Source: Acetobacteraceae bacterium H6797
GTDB taxonomy: Bacteria; Pseudomonadota; Alphaproteobacteria; Acetobacterales; Acetobacteraceae
Reading direction: 5' to 3'
Length of the DNA: 64,000 nucleotides
NCBI GenBank assembly: GCA_015223225.1
Contig: JADFCQ010000002.1
Location: 248,001 to 312,000 of the forward strand
The notes beneath the pieces were generated by a model. That model did not search any database, was not told where the DNA came from, and worked only from the letters and a program-made list of their open reading frames with translations. Below are positions 53,359-61,829 of the stretch, piece after piece (position 1 is the first letter of the stretch; every line of letters starts with the position of its first letter). Both the position numbers and the translations under genes were made by a program.

Positions 53359-53673
53359 TCAGCGCCAATGCGCCGGCACCCAGACCCACGCGCCGCGACG
53401 CGCGACCCATTCGCCTGGAACCCAGACAGCCTCGGGGCGCGGACGCTCGACCCAGCGGCCGGGGATCCACTCATAGGCATGGCCGTTCCAATGCCAGTGG
53501 CCAGCCGCCCAGAAGAGGCGCTCATTGGGCGGCGGCGGCCGCTCCTCGAAGCGGGGCGGCGGCATGGGTGGATAAGGCGGCTGGGCGAAACTGGCCGAGG
53601 CGAAAACCGTGGCCCCGATCGCACCAAGGGCGCCCATCAGAACAGCGCGCCGTTTGTTTGAATTGTCCAGCAT
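53359..53673 (-). CDS. YXWGXW-repeat protein
   Basis: A 104-residue exported protein. The signal is Ala-rich (VLMGALGAIGATVFASASFAQ) and, unlike its paralogue, has no lipobox Cys, so it is likely periplasmic and soluble. Repeats are WAAGHWHWNG, WIPGRWVERP, WVPGEWVARR and WVPAHW. It and the lipoprotein at 52775-53098 look like a local duplication with tRNA-Thr between the copies. Function unknown. Confidence 0.82.
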   Translation of the reverse strand: MLDNSNKRRAVLMGALGAIGATVFASASFAQPPYPPMPPPRFEERPPPPNERLFWAAGHWHWNGHAYEWIPGRWVERPRPEAVWVPGEWVARRGAWVWVPAHWR

Positions 53674-53729
53674 GGCCCTGTCTCCTGTAGCTTGGGCAAC
53701 AGCGAGACTAGGGCGGTTTCGGCCGCCTC

Positions 53730-53752
53730 CAAAGCGACGCTATGTCGCTTTG
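53730..53752. promoter_or_regulatory. perfect palindrome upstream of the YXWGXW gene
   Basis: CAAAGCGAC-GCTAT-GTCGCTTTG is a perfect 9-bp inverted repeat with a 5-nt centre. It lies 56 bp upstream of the minus-strand YXWGXW start codon and about 70 bp past the stop of the membrane protein gene on the same strand. It could be an operator or a terminator without a T tract. Confidence 0.45.
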
Positions 53753-53821
53753 AACGGGCGTCTGTAACAATAATCGGGCGCCGGTATGGCGGTTCCTTGG
53801 CGGCCGGCCCAGGTAGCCGGC

Positions 53822-55420
53822 TCAGCGGGTGGCGGTAGCGGGGGCCGAGGCGATGGGAGCCTGGCCGCAGCCCTCGCCCTGGCGACGGAAGATCTTCAGC
53901 CCGTCGAAAGCCGCGATCTGGCGGTATTTCTCCCAAGCCGCGGCGAAGCTGGCATCGCTGCGCTCCAGCACGGCGGGGTAATTGATCGCCTCACGCCCAT
54001 CGACCACGACGATATCCGGGCAGCCATTCACGAAGTCCCGCGCCACCCACTGATGGATGGGGTATTCCGCCGGCGGCCGGCCATCCTGCGCCGAGCGCCA
54101 GAGTTCGCCGCGCAGTGCCCACATGCTGTCGAAGCGCGAGGCCCAGGTGACGCCCGTATTGTTCACCACGGGGAAGCCGAGGCCGATCCATTCCGAGAAG
54201 GCCACATAGGTCTTGGCCTTCTCGCGGCGGATCAGCGCCTCGACCTTCACCTCCGTCGAGAGTTCCGGCTCCACGGCCAGGACCAGGCGCTCATAGAGGC
54301 GCTCGGAGGTCTTCTCGGCATAGAGGAAGAGCGGGAGCATCGCGAGGGCGAAGAGGCCCGCGCGCCAGCGTGTCCAGGTGAAGCCGGCGGCGCGCACGGC
54401 CAGCATGCCGTGGCCGAGCCAGAAGATCAGCGCCAGCATGGCCGCCGCGGTGCCCGGGATGCGGTGGTAGAACCAGTTCTTGCCGTCGAGGAACATCACG
54501 ACCGTCGCCGCGATGGCATAGGCGGTGAGCACCTGCATCACCACCGCGGCCTTCTCGCCGCGCGGCATCAGGAAGGTGAGCAGCATGCAGATGCCGACGC
54601 CAAGCAGCAGGCGCCAGCTTTCCAGGGCGAGGTCAGGCAGGCTGGTATTGGTGCCGCCATAGAGGGTCAGCGCCAGCGGCACCGCGCGCTCCACGAAGGC
54701 CGGGTAGAAGGCGAAAATCGCCGCGATATAGAGGCCCAGCACGGCGGCCGCCATGAAGGGCGCGAGGCGCGGGCGGAAGCGGTGATGCAGGAAGACCACC
54801 ATCTCCACCGCCACCAGCCCCATGGCGTAGCGCGGCTTCAGCCCGCAGGCGATGCCCGCGATGGCGGCGGCCAGCATCAGCGGCCAGAAGCTGGGGCGCG
54901 GCCCGATGACGGCACGGATCGCATAGGCGAGGTAAGGCAGGGTGACGGCGACGAGCAGATGCTCGCGCTGCCCGAATTCCAGCCCCGGCAGGATCAGCAG
55001 CATCACCGCGATGGCGGCGAAGACCAACGGCTGATTGCGCAGCGCCGGCACATCGACGCTCCGCAGCAGCCGGGCCGAAACCCAGGCGGAGCCCACGATG
55101 ATGGCGGCGAAAAGCGGCAGCGCGACCTGCTTGCCCGTCAGCCCCAGAAGCTCGGCCAGCATCATCGGCACGGCACTGATCCAGACGATCAGCGGCGGAT
55201 TGACCTCGACGACATCGACATACAGTTCCTTGCCCCGGAGCCACTGCTTGGCCACCCAGAGCAGCCAGGCCAGGTCGTCCTTCATGGGCGATCGCAGCGA
55301 GGCGAAGAGCACCACCACGGTGACGAGCGCGACCAGCGCGTAGCAGGCCCAGGCCATACGGCCTTGGAGCGCGTCGGCCAGCCGGCGCGAGGGAAGCCCT
55401 TGGGGAACCGAATGCGTCAT
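53822..55420 (-). CDS. polytopic membrane protein, GT-C glycosyltransferase-like
   Basis: A 532-residue protein with about ten to twelve membrane segments and a C-terminal soluble part of about 150 residues. The first periplasmic loop contains PMKDDLAW and VEVNPPLIVW, which resembles the acidic active-site loop of lipid-linked sugar transferases of the GT39/ArnT type. That fits a protein or lipid glycosyltransferase using polyprenyl-linked sugar, but similarity is distant. It is monocistronic, with an A/T-richer 182-bp upstream gap that should hold its promoter. Confidence 0.65.
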   Translation of the reverse strand: MTHSVPQGLPSRRLADALQGRMAWACYALVALVTVVVLFASLRSPMKDDLAWLLWVAKQWLRGKELYVDVVEVNPPLIVWISAVPMMLAELLGLTGKQVALPLFAAIIVGSAWVSARLLRSVDVPALRNQPLVFAAIAVMLLILPGLEFGQREHLLVAVTLPYLAYAIRAVIGPRPSFWPLMLAAAIAGIACGLKPRYAMGLVAVEMVVFLHHRFRPRLAPFMAAAVLGLYIAAIFAFYPAFVERAVPLALTLYGGTNTSLPDLALESWRLLLGVGICMLLTFLMPRGEKAAVVMQVLTAYAIAATVVMFLDGKNWFYHRIPGTAAAMLALIFWLGHGMLAVRAAGFTWTRWRAGLFALAMLPLFLYAEKTSERLYERLVLAVEPELSTEVKVEALIRREKAKTYVAFSEWIGLGFPVVNNTGVTWASRFDSMWALRGELWRSAQDGRPPAEYPIHQWVARDFVNGCPDIVVVDGREAINYPAVLERSDASFAAAWEKYRQIAAFDGLKIFRRQGEGCGQAPIASAPATATR

Positions 55421-55602
55421 GATCGAGCGGCCATCACCTCGCCGGGGGGGACGTCAGGTCAGGTCTGGGTAACAGCAAGATGTTTCCCAAAGGTGAGGGA
55501 CACTAGCCTGGGCTTATCAGTCCGAAAAGCATCACCTCACGACTTTCGTGATAAATATGACGAAATGTTCAGCGGCTGCAATATTCCGCTTACCAACGGC
55601 CC

Positions 55603-56043
55603 CTAGGGCGCGGGGGTAACGACCAGGACGGTGCCCTCGACCGTCTCCACCCGCACCGTCTGGCCGGGTTTAGGCGCGGCCAGGAGATTGCCCGTCGCGA
55701 AGCGGGCGGCCCAGTCGGAATCGCCCAGCCGCACGCGCATCCCGACGGGCTCGACGCTGATCACGGTGCCGATGCGGCCGATCAGCCCTGCCCCATGCTC
55801 GTTCGGCCCCACGGCCGAGCCTTTCCGCTTGTGGCGGCCGAGGCGGATGCCTGCCGTAATGCCCAGAATCAGGAAAACAATGAAACAGATCGTCACAATC
55901 CCGAAGCCGGGATCGGCGGCCAGCACGACCAGCCCCGTCAGGACGGCCGCAAGGCCGACCCAGACGAGGAAGACGCCCGGCAGCGCCAGTTCGGCGCCCA
56001 GAAGCAGAAATCCGCCGAGAAGCCAGATCAGCCCTGGTTCCAT
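55603..56043 (-). CDS. NfeD-family membrane protein
   Basis: A 146-residue protein with three or four N-terminal membrane segments (LIWLLGGFLLLGAELALPGV first) and a C-terminal OB-fold domain (GRIGTVISVEPVGMRVRLGD). This is the short NfeD/YbbK-partner type that works with SPFH proteins in membrane quality control. Its start overlaps the end of the SPFH gene by 16 bp, so the two are co-expressed, as in many bacteria. Confidence 0.9.
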   Translation of the reverse strand: MEPGLIWLLGGFLLLGAELALPGVFLVWVGLAAVLTGLVVLAADPGFGIVTICFIVFLILGITAGIRLGRHKRKGSAVGPNEHGAGLIGRIGTVISVEPVGMRVRLGDSDWAARFATGNLLAAPKPGQTVRVETVEGTVLVVTPAP

Positions 56044-57077
56044 TTGCTTTCGCCCATATTGGCACCCGTGCTGGGAACGCTGCTGCCCTGCCGCCCCGTG
56101 ACGCCGCCGCTGCCGCTCGGGCGCGGGGTGACGGGCGTGAGCGGCGAGGGAGTGGGGCCGCCGCCCCCCGGCCCGCGCAGCAGTTCCAGCGCCTGGGTGA
56201 TGCCGCCCGCCAAGGCGGTCGACTCCATCGGCACGACCACGAGGCGCGAGGAGGGGTTCGAGGCCATGCCCTCGAAAGCCTTCACGTATTTATCTGCGAT
56301 GAAATAGCGCAGGGCATCGGCGCCCGAGCCCGCCGCTGCTTCGGCGACCGAGCGGGTCGCGGCGGCCTCGGCTTCCGCCAGGCGCTCGCGCGCTTCCGCA
56401 TCGCGCTTCGCGGCCTCGAGGCGGCCCTCCGCGGCCAGGACCAGGGCGGATTTCTCACCCTCCGCCCGGCGCACCGCGGCCTCGCGCTCGCCATCCGCGC
56501 GGGCGACCGTGGCGCGGCGCTCACGCTCGGCCGTCATCTGCAGGTTCATGGCGCGGATGAGGTTCTCGGGCGGCTCGATCTTGCGGATCTCGACGCGATT
56601 GACCTTCACGCCCCAGGCATCCGTCGCGCCATCGAGAATGGTCAGCAGGGAGGAATTGATGCGGTCACGCCCCGAAAGCGTCGCATCCAGTTCCATCTCG
56701 CCCACCACGCTGCGGATATTGGTCATGGCGATCGCGGTCAGGGCCTGTTGCAGGTTCTGCACCTGATAGGCGGCCTTGGGCACGTCCATCACACGGTAAT
56801 AGACCACGCCATCGACGGTGACCGATGCATTGTCGCGGGTGATCACGGCCTGTTCGGGAATGTCGAGCACCTGCTCCTGCACATTCACCTTGCGGCCGAT
56901 GGCGTCGAAATAGGGCACGATGAAATTCAGCCCCGGCTGCAACAGCCGGGTGAAGCCGCCGAAGCGTTCGACGGCCCAGACCTCGCCCTGCGGCACGGTG
57001 CGGATGCCCTTGGCGGCGGTCACCACCGCCAGGAGCAACAGGACGACAAACACGATGGTACCGGTCGTGACGATCAT
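56028..57077 (-). CDS. SPFH/stomatin-like protein (QmcA)
   Basis: A 349-residue protein with one N-terminal membrane segment, then the SPFH domain (TVPQGEVWAVERFGGFTRLLQPG, shortened) with VDGVVYYRVMD, then an Ala/Glu/Arg-rich coiled coil and a Pro/Gly-rich tail. Such proteins build oligomeric scaffolds around membrane proteases. It is followed by nfeD with a 16-bp overlap. A perfect 23-bp tandem duplication lies just upstream of its ribosome-binding site. Confidence 0.92.
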   Translation of the reverse strand: MIVTTGTIVFVVLLLLAVVTAAKGIRTVPQGEVWAVERFGGFTRLLQPGLNFIVPYFDAIGRKVNVQEQVLDIPEQAVITRDNASVTVDGVVYYRVMDVPKAAYQVQNLQQALTAIAMTNIRSVVGEMELDATLSGRDRINSSLLTILDGATDAWGVKVNRVEIRKIEPPENLIRAMNLQMTAERERRATVARADGEREAAVRRAEGEKSALVLAAEGRLEAAKRDAEARERLAEAEAAATRSVAEAAAGSGADALRYFIADKYVKAFEGMASNPSSRLVVVPMESTALAGGITQALELLRGPGGGGPTPSPLTPVTPRPSGSGGVTGRQGSSVPSTGANMGESKWNQG

Positions 57078-57089
57078 GCGGTTCCCCTT

Positions 57090-57135
57090 CCCTTCGGCGT
57101 CAGCCGCGCCGGCCCTTCGGCGTCAGCCGCGCCGG
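57090..57135. repeat. perfect 23-bp tandem duplication upstream of qmcA
   Basis: CCCTTCGGCGTCAGCCGCGC (first 20 of the 23-bp unit) occurs at 57090-57112 and again at 57113-57135 with no change. It begins 12 bp upstream of the qmcA start codon, so it is in the 5' leader or promoter. Confidence 0.92.
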
Positions 57136-57155
57136 ATGGTGTGGGTCTACCACGG

Positions 57156-58409
57156 TCAGGCCGGTTGCAGGAGGTCGAAGGCCGCCAGGGCATGCACGCG
57201 GGCGACCTGTTCCAGCTCCTCGACCAGCACATATTCGTCAGCCCCGCCCATGTTATGGGGCGTGGGGCCATAGACGACGGTCGGTAGCCCCGCCATGCGG
57301 AACCAGCGCGCATCCGAGCCGCCCACGCGCATATTCACCGCACAAGGCCCGCCCAGCACCTCGCTCGCCGCCCTGGCCACCACCTGCACCACGGGATGCG
57401 CCGGGTCGGTATGGTTGGACTCGAAGCGGCGCAGCACGCGCCAAGTGACACCCGGCAGCCCGCCCAACCCCTGCTCCAGCGCCGCTTCCACCGAAGAGGC
57501 AGGCATGCCCACCGGCAGGCGGATATCGGCCGAGGCCTTGGCGGAGGCGGGAACGAGATTGGTCGACGTGCCGCCCTCGATGCGGCCGATATTCACCGTG
57601 ACGCTGCGCAGCACCTCGGCCTCGCCCTCGCCGGAAAGCGGCTCGCTGATGGGCCTCGAGGCCTCGATCGCCGCCAACACGCCCTCGGGCGCCGCCGGCT
57701 GCAGGGAGCGCAGCGCGGCCACCACGTCGAGCGCGGCGCGAAGCCGGTCGATGGCATTCTCGCCCAGATGCACATGCGCGCCGTGGGACGCCTTGCCCGC
57801 GGCCTCGATCTCGATCCAGAGGAAGCCCTTCTCGCCGAAGCGCAGCACGCGGGGGCTGCCGGCATCGCCGATGATGGTCGCGTCGCCGGTCACATGCGGC
57901 ACGTTGTCCATCAGCCACTTCGTGCCGAGCGGGCCCATGCTCTCCTCATCGCCCGCCAGCGCCAGCACCGCCTCGCCCGCCCAGGCATGGGCATGGGCCG
58001 CGAGCAGGGAGAAGGCGACCATGCTGGCCGCGATGCCGCCCTTCATATCGGCCGCACCGCGGCCATAGAGCCGCCCCTCCACAAGGGCGCCGCCGAGCGG
58101 CTCCACCGTCCAGGGCAGGGCCTCGTTCACCGGATAGGTATCGAGATGGCCGTTGAAGACCACGCGGCGGCCGTTGCCGGGCGCCCTGCCCTTCACCCGC
58201 GCGACGAGATTGACGATGCCCGGCGCCGTCTCATGCAGCGCCACTTCCGCATCGGGCGCGATGGCCTCGATCATCGCCGCCGCTGCCTCGGCCACCGCCG
58301 CCGTCTCGCCCGGCGGGTTGGGGGAAGAAATGGCGACGAGCTGGCGCGTCAGCTCGATGACCGCATCGCGGCATTGGGCGGCATCGGCGGCGAAATCCTG
58401 GCGCGACAT
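57156..58409 (-). CDS. M20-family peptidase/deacylase (ArgE/DapE group)
   Basis: A 417-residue zinc hydrolase. Motifs are NGHLDTYPV, GAADMKGG and GDEESMGPLG, with the dimerisation domain between. It belongs to the same superfamily as the ArgE-like protein at 35043-36203 but is a distinct member. Substrates in this group include N-acyl amino acids and dipeptides; the exact one is unclear. It precedes qmcA on the minus strand by 78 bp. Confidence 0.88.
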   Translation of the reverse strand: MSRQDFAADAAQCRDAVIELTRQLVAISSPNPPGETAAVAEAAAAMIEAIAPDAEVALHETAPGIVNLVARVKGRAPGNGRRVVFNGHLDTYPVNEALPWTVEPLGGALVEGRLYGRGAADMKGGIAASMVAFSLLAAHAHAWAGEAVLALAGDEESMGPLGTKWLMDNVPHVTGDATIIGDAGSPRVLRFGEKGFLWIEIEAAGKASHGAHVHLGENAIDRLRAALDVVAALRSLQPAAPEGVLAAIEASRPISEPLSGEGEAEVLRSVTVNIGRIEGGTSTNLVPASAKASADIRLPVGMPASSVEAALEQGLGGLPGVTWRVLRRFESNHTDPAHPVVQVVARAASEVLGGPCAVNMRVGGSDARWFRMAGLPTVVYGPTPHNMGGADEYVLVEELEQVARVHALAAFDLLQPA

Positions 58410-58526
58410 GGCGGGCTCCCTGCTGGCGCCTTCCTCACTAGCCTCCCCCGGCCTGACGCGACAGTGATAGACCTTGGGGAAAAGCGCGCGTTATGCCGAC
58501 CGGATGACGCAAAGGGAGGAGAAAGC

Positions 58527-59003
58527 GTGAAGAGCGAAGCCCGGCCGGAGAATCTCTGGCTGCACCAGTTCCTCGGCGATTGGGCCTATGAGGCGGATTG
58601 CTACATGGGCCCGGACAAGCCACACGAGATTTTCCGCGGCAAGGAGAGCGTCGCGGCTCTCGGCGATTACTGGGTGATCGGCCAGGGCGAAGGCGAGATG
58701 CCCGGCGGGCAGATCGGCCGCACCATCCTCACCCTCGGCTTCGACAAGGACCAGGGCTTCGTCGGCACCTGGGTCGGCTCGATGATGAGCACGCTCTGGG
58801 TCTATGCCGGCAGCCTGGACGAGAGCGGTAAGGTGCTGACCCTGGAAGCCGAGGGGCCCAATTTCATGGGCGAGGGGACAGCGCTTTTCCGCGACGTGCA
58901 CAGCATGGTCGAACCCGGCCACCGCACCCTCACCTCCTATAGCCAGGGCGCGGATGGGGAATGGACGCAGTTCATGACGGCGCATTACCGCCGAATGAGC
59001 TAG
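58527..59003 (+). CDS. DUF1579-family protein
   Basis: A 158-residue cytosolic protein from a GTG with a strong GGAGGA 6 nt upstream; the longer open frame is antisense to the peptidase gene. The fold is lipocalin-like (LHQFLGDWAYEADCYMG at the start, GRTILTLGFDKDQGFVGTW in the middle), typical of DUF1579. Its function is unknown. Its last 4 bp overlap the end of the convergent acetyltransferase gene. Confidence 0.8.
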   Translation: MKSEARPENLWLHQFLGDWAYEADCYMGPDKPHEIFRGKESVAALGDYWVIGQGEGEMPGGQIGRTILTLGFDKDQGFVGTWVGSMMSTLWVYAGSLDESGKVLTLEAEGPNFMGEGTALFRDVHSMVEPGHRTLTSYSQGADGEWTQFMTAHYRRMS

Positions 59004-59467
59004 TCCCCGTCGTTGACAGGCGTCCCGTCGAAGCGGCGGGCGAACCAGAAGCGCGTCTGCCCCGCCGGGCGCCCCGGTAGCGCGCCGATGCGCTCATAGC
59101 CGAGGCCGGTGTAGAAGCCCGGCGCCTGGTAGCTGCTCGTATGCAGATGCGCGCCGATGGCACCCAGCTCCTTCGCCCGCTCCTCGGCCGCACGCAGCAG
59201 CCGCGTGCCGAGCCCCTGGCCGCGCAGGCTCTCGTCGATCCAGAACTTGTCGATATAGAGCCATTGCATCGCGACCTCGGCGACGATGCCGCCCACCACC
59301 TTCCCCGCCTCGTCGCGCCTCAACAGGCAGAGGGGCGTGCGGGTCGGGTCGCCCACCCGGGCGTTATGGGCGCGCAAGCCGGCGCGGACGGCATCGGCAT
59401 CCGCGGGGAATTCGCCCTCGTGGATTTCCAGATCAGGCGTTTCGAGCTCGGGCAGGGTCAGGTGCAT
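59000..59467 (-). CDS. GNAT-family N-acetyltransferase
   Basis: A 155-residue acetyltransferase. The acetyl-CoA loop RGQGLGTRLLRAAEERA is clear and is followed by GFYTGLGYERIG, the usual motif B. The target (small molecule or protein) is not predictable. It starts 3 bp downstream of the ParA-like gene stop and is probably co-transcribed with it. Confidence 0.9.
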   Translation of the reverse strand: MHLTLPELETPDLEIHEGEFPADADAVRAGLRAHNARVGDPTRTPLCLLRRDEAGKVVGGIVAEVAMQWLYIDKFWIDESLRGQGLGTRLLRAAEERAKELGAIGAHLHTSSYQAPGFYTGLGYERIGALPGRPAGQTRFWFARRFDGTPVNDGD

Positions 59468-59470
59468 CGG

Positions 59471-60100
59471 TCAGCTCGCTTCACGGCGGATGGCATGGGC
59501 GAAGGCGCGCGCCTCCTCGGCGGCGGAACCGCGCGGCGCATGTTCAACCACGCCCAGGCCGAGGGCGAAAGCGGAGGCATAGGCGGTGCGGTTGCCCAGA
59601 GGTGTAGGCAATAGCGGCAGGCCGCGCTTGCTTATTTCGGCCGCGATCTCATCGCGCAGCTTCCCGCTGGAGGGCTGGCGGTTGAAGAGTAGGGCCACGG
59701 GCTTCCGCTCCTCCGCCGTGAGTTCGAGCGTCGCCTCCATGGCCCAGAGATCGGCGGGCGAGGGCTGAAGCGGCAGCAGGACGAGATCGGCGGCGCGGAT
59801 GCCCAGCCGCGAGTCGGTATCGGCATGGGGCGGCGTGTCGATCACCACGAAGCCGGGGCGCTTGCGCAGCTTCTCCACCGTCTGCGGCACGCGCCAGCCC
59901 GAGGGCTCCTCGAAAGCGAGGCTATTGGCCGCCGCCGCACCCTGTCGCAGCGCATGCCAGCGCGCGAGGGTCTTCTGCGGGTCGGTATCGAGCAGGGTGA
60001 CATTCTCGCCCAAGGCCGCCAGGGCCGTCGCGAGCGTCACCGCCACGGTCGATTTCCCCGCCCCGCCTTTCCGCTGCGCCACCGCGATCACGAAAGCCAT
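59471..60100 (-). CDS. ParA-family ATPase
   Basis: A 209-residue MinD/ParA ATPase with the deviant Walker A KGGAGKST, the switch I region DTDPQKT and Walker B VVIDTPPHAD. ATG 60100 gives the family start MAFVIAVAQRKGGAGK. There is no ParB gene or parS-like site nearby, so it is an orphan that may position a cargo such as a chemoreceptor or carboxysome-like complex rather than DNA. It is divergent from nnr and lies upstream of a GNAT gene. Confidence 0.88.
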   Translation of the reverse strand: MAFVIAVAQRKGGAGKSTVAVTLATALAALGENVTLLDTDPQKTLARWHALRQGAAAANSLAFEEPSGWRVPQTVEKLRKRPGFVVIDTPPHADTDSRLGIRAADLVLLPLQPSPADLWAMEATLELTAEERKPVALLFNRQPSSGKLRDEIAAEISKRGLPLLPTPLGNRTAYASAFALGLGVVEHAPRGSAAEEARAFAHAIRREAS

Positions 60101-60203
60101 GCGCCCACTCCCGGCTGATTGCGGCGAGGCTAGCGGCTGTTGCGCCGCAGCGAAACGGTCTCGGCCGTTGCGGAACCCATCCGTGACCGATACCGATGGC
60201 GGC

Positions 60204-61631
60204 ATGACCGATGCGCTCGCCCTGCTGACCCCCGCCGAGATGGGCGAAGCCGACCGGCTCGCGGCCCTGGCCGGGGCGCCGGGGCCGCAGCTGATGGAGG
60301 CGGCCGGCAGGGCCGTGGCGCGGGCCATCCGCCGTCGCTGGCGCCCCTGCCCCGTGCTGGTGCTGGCCGGGCCGGGCAATAATGGCGGCGATGGCTATGT
60401 CCTGGCCCGGCTGCTGGAGCGCGAGGGCTGGCCGGTGAGCATCGCTGCCCTGGCGCCGCCCCGCGCGGGCAGCGATGCGGCGCTCATGGCCGCGCGCTGG
60501 CACGGGCCGATGCGGCCCTTCGCCCCGGCCGAGGCCGCACGCGCGGGCCTGGTGGTCGATGCGCTGTTCGGCGCGGGGCTCACCCGCCCCCTCGCCCCCG
60601 AAGCCGCCGCCGTGCTCGCCGCCGCGCAGGGCCCGGTCGTCGCGGTAGATGTGCCGAGCGGGCTGGATGGCGGGAATGGCGCGCCGCTGGGCGCCGTGCG
60701 GGCCGCCGATCTCACCGTGACCTTCTTCCGCCGCAAGCCGGGGCATCTGCTCATGCCGGGGCGGGCGCTCTGCGGCGAGGTGGTCTGTGCCGATATCGGC
60801 CTGCCCGCTTCGGTGTTGGAGACGATCGCGCCCCGAACATGGGCCAATGCGCCGGGGCTCTGGCGCCTGCCTTCGCCGGGTGCAGCGGACCATAAATACA
60901 CGCGCGGCCATGTCACCGTGCTGGGCAGCGCCGCCATGCCGGGTGCCGCGCGGCTCGCGGCCGGCGCGGCGCGGCGGGCGGGGGCCGGGCTGGTCACGCT
61001 CCTCGCTGATGAGGCCGCCGTTTTCCGTATGGGCGAGCCGGGGCTGATCGTGGAGGAAGGCAGCCTGGACGCGGCACTTCGTGATGAGCGGCGGCAGACC
61101 TTTCTCCTCGGCCCCGGCCTGCCCGCCGATGAGGAGACGCGCGCCGCCCTCGCCCGCCTCCTCGCCGCCGGGCGCCAAGTGGTGGCCGATGCGGGGGCCC
61201 TGACCGCCTGTGCCGGCCAACCGGGCGCGCTCAAGGGCGCCAGTATCGTCACGCCACATGCGGGGGAGTTCGCCCGCGTCTTCGGCCCCATCGGGCAGGA
61301 CAGGCTGGCAGCGGCCCGCGCGGCGGCCGAGGCCATCGGCGGCGTCGTTCTGCTCAAGGGGCCGGACACCGTGATCGCCGCCCCCGATGGCCGTGCCGCG
61401 ATCAACGAGAATGCCCCGCCGAGCCTCGCCACCGCCGGTTCAGGCGATGTCCTGGCCGGGCTCGCGGCGGGGCTTCTGGCGAGCGGCATGGCGCCTTTCG
61501 AGGCGGCCGCGGCGGCGGCCTGGCTGCATGGGCAGGCGGCCCGAAGCCTGCCCGCTCACGGCCTGATCGCGGAGGATCTGCTCCAGGCCCTGCCCGGCGC
61601 GCTGGGCGAGGCGGCCTCAGCCCAACGGTAA
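60204..61631 (+). CDS. nnr: bifunctional NAD(P)H-hydrate epimerase / dehydratase
   Basis: A 475-residue fusion that repairs damaged NAD(P)H. The N-terminal NnrE (YjeF_N) part shows GPGNNGGDGYVLARLL and epimerises R- to S-hydrate. The C-terminal NnrD (carbohydrate-kinase-like) part shows PHAGEFARVFG and TAGSGDVLAGLAAGLL, the nucleotide-binding motif, and dehydrates S-NAD(P)HX. ATG 60204 is used; an in-frame GTG at 60183 is possible, and neither has a strong ribosome-binding site. Confidence 0.92.
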   Translation: MTDALALLTPAEMGEADRLAALAGAPGPQLMEAAGRAVARAIRRRWRPCPVLVLAGPGNNGGDGYVLARLLEREGWPVSIAALAPPRAGSDAALMAARWHGPMRPFAPAEAARAGLVVDALFGAGLTRPLAPEAAAVLAAAQGPVVAVDVPSGLDGGNGAPLGAVRAADLTVTFFRRKPGHLLMPGRALCGEVVCADIGLPASVLETIAPRTWANAPGLWRLPSPGAADHKYTRGHVTVLGSAAMPGAARLAAGAARRAGAGLVTLLADEAAVFRMGEPGLIVEEGSLDAALRDERRQTFLLGPGLPADEETRAALARLLAAGRQVVADAGALTACAGQPGALKGASIVTPHAGEFARVFGPIGQDRLAAARAAAEAIGGVVLLKGPDTVIAAPDGRAAINENAPPSLATAGSGDVLAGLAAGLLASGMAPFEAAAAAAWLHGQAARSLPAHGLIAEDLLQALPGALGEAASAQR

Positions 61632-61829
61632 GAAAAAACTCAGGAAACAGCGGCTAGTCTCGCGCGTTGCCGACCTATCGGCCTGTTCTGGGCCGGCCCG
61701 TTCGCAACGTGGCCGCACTTGGAGCGGCCCTCGTCGCTCACCATATATTTCTCGATATTGCTGGCGGGCGTCCCAGGGGCTTGGTAGCATCGATCACCGC
61801 CTCCACGGGCCGCTATCGCGAGGGAAGGG

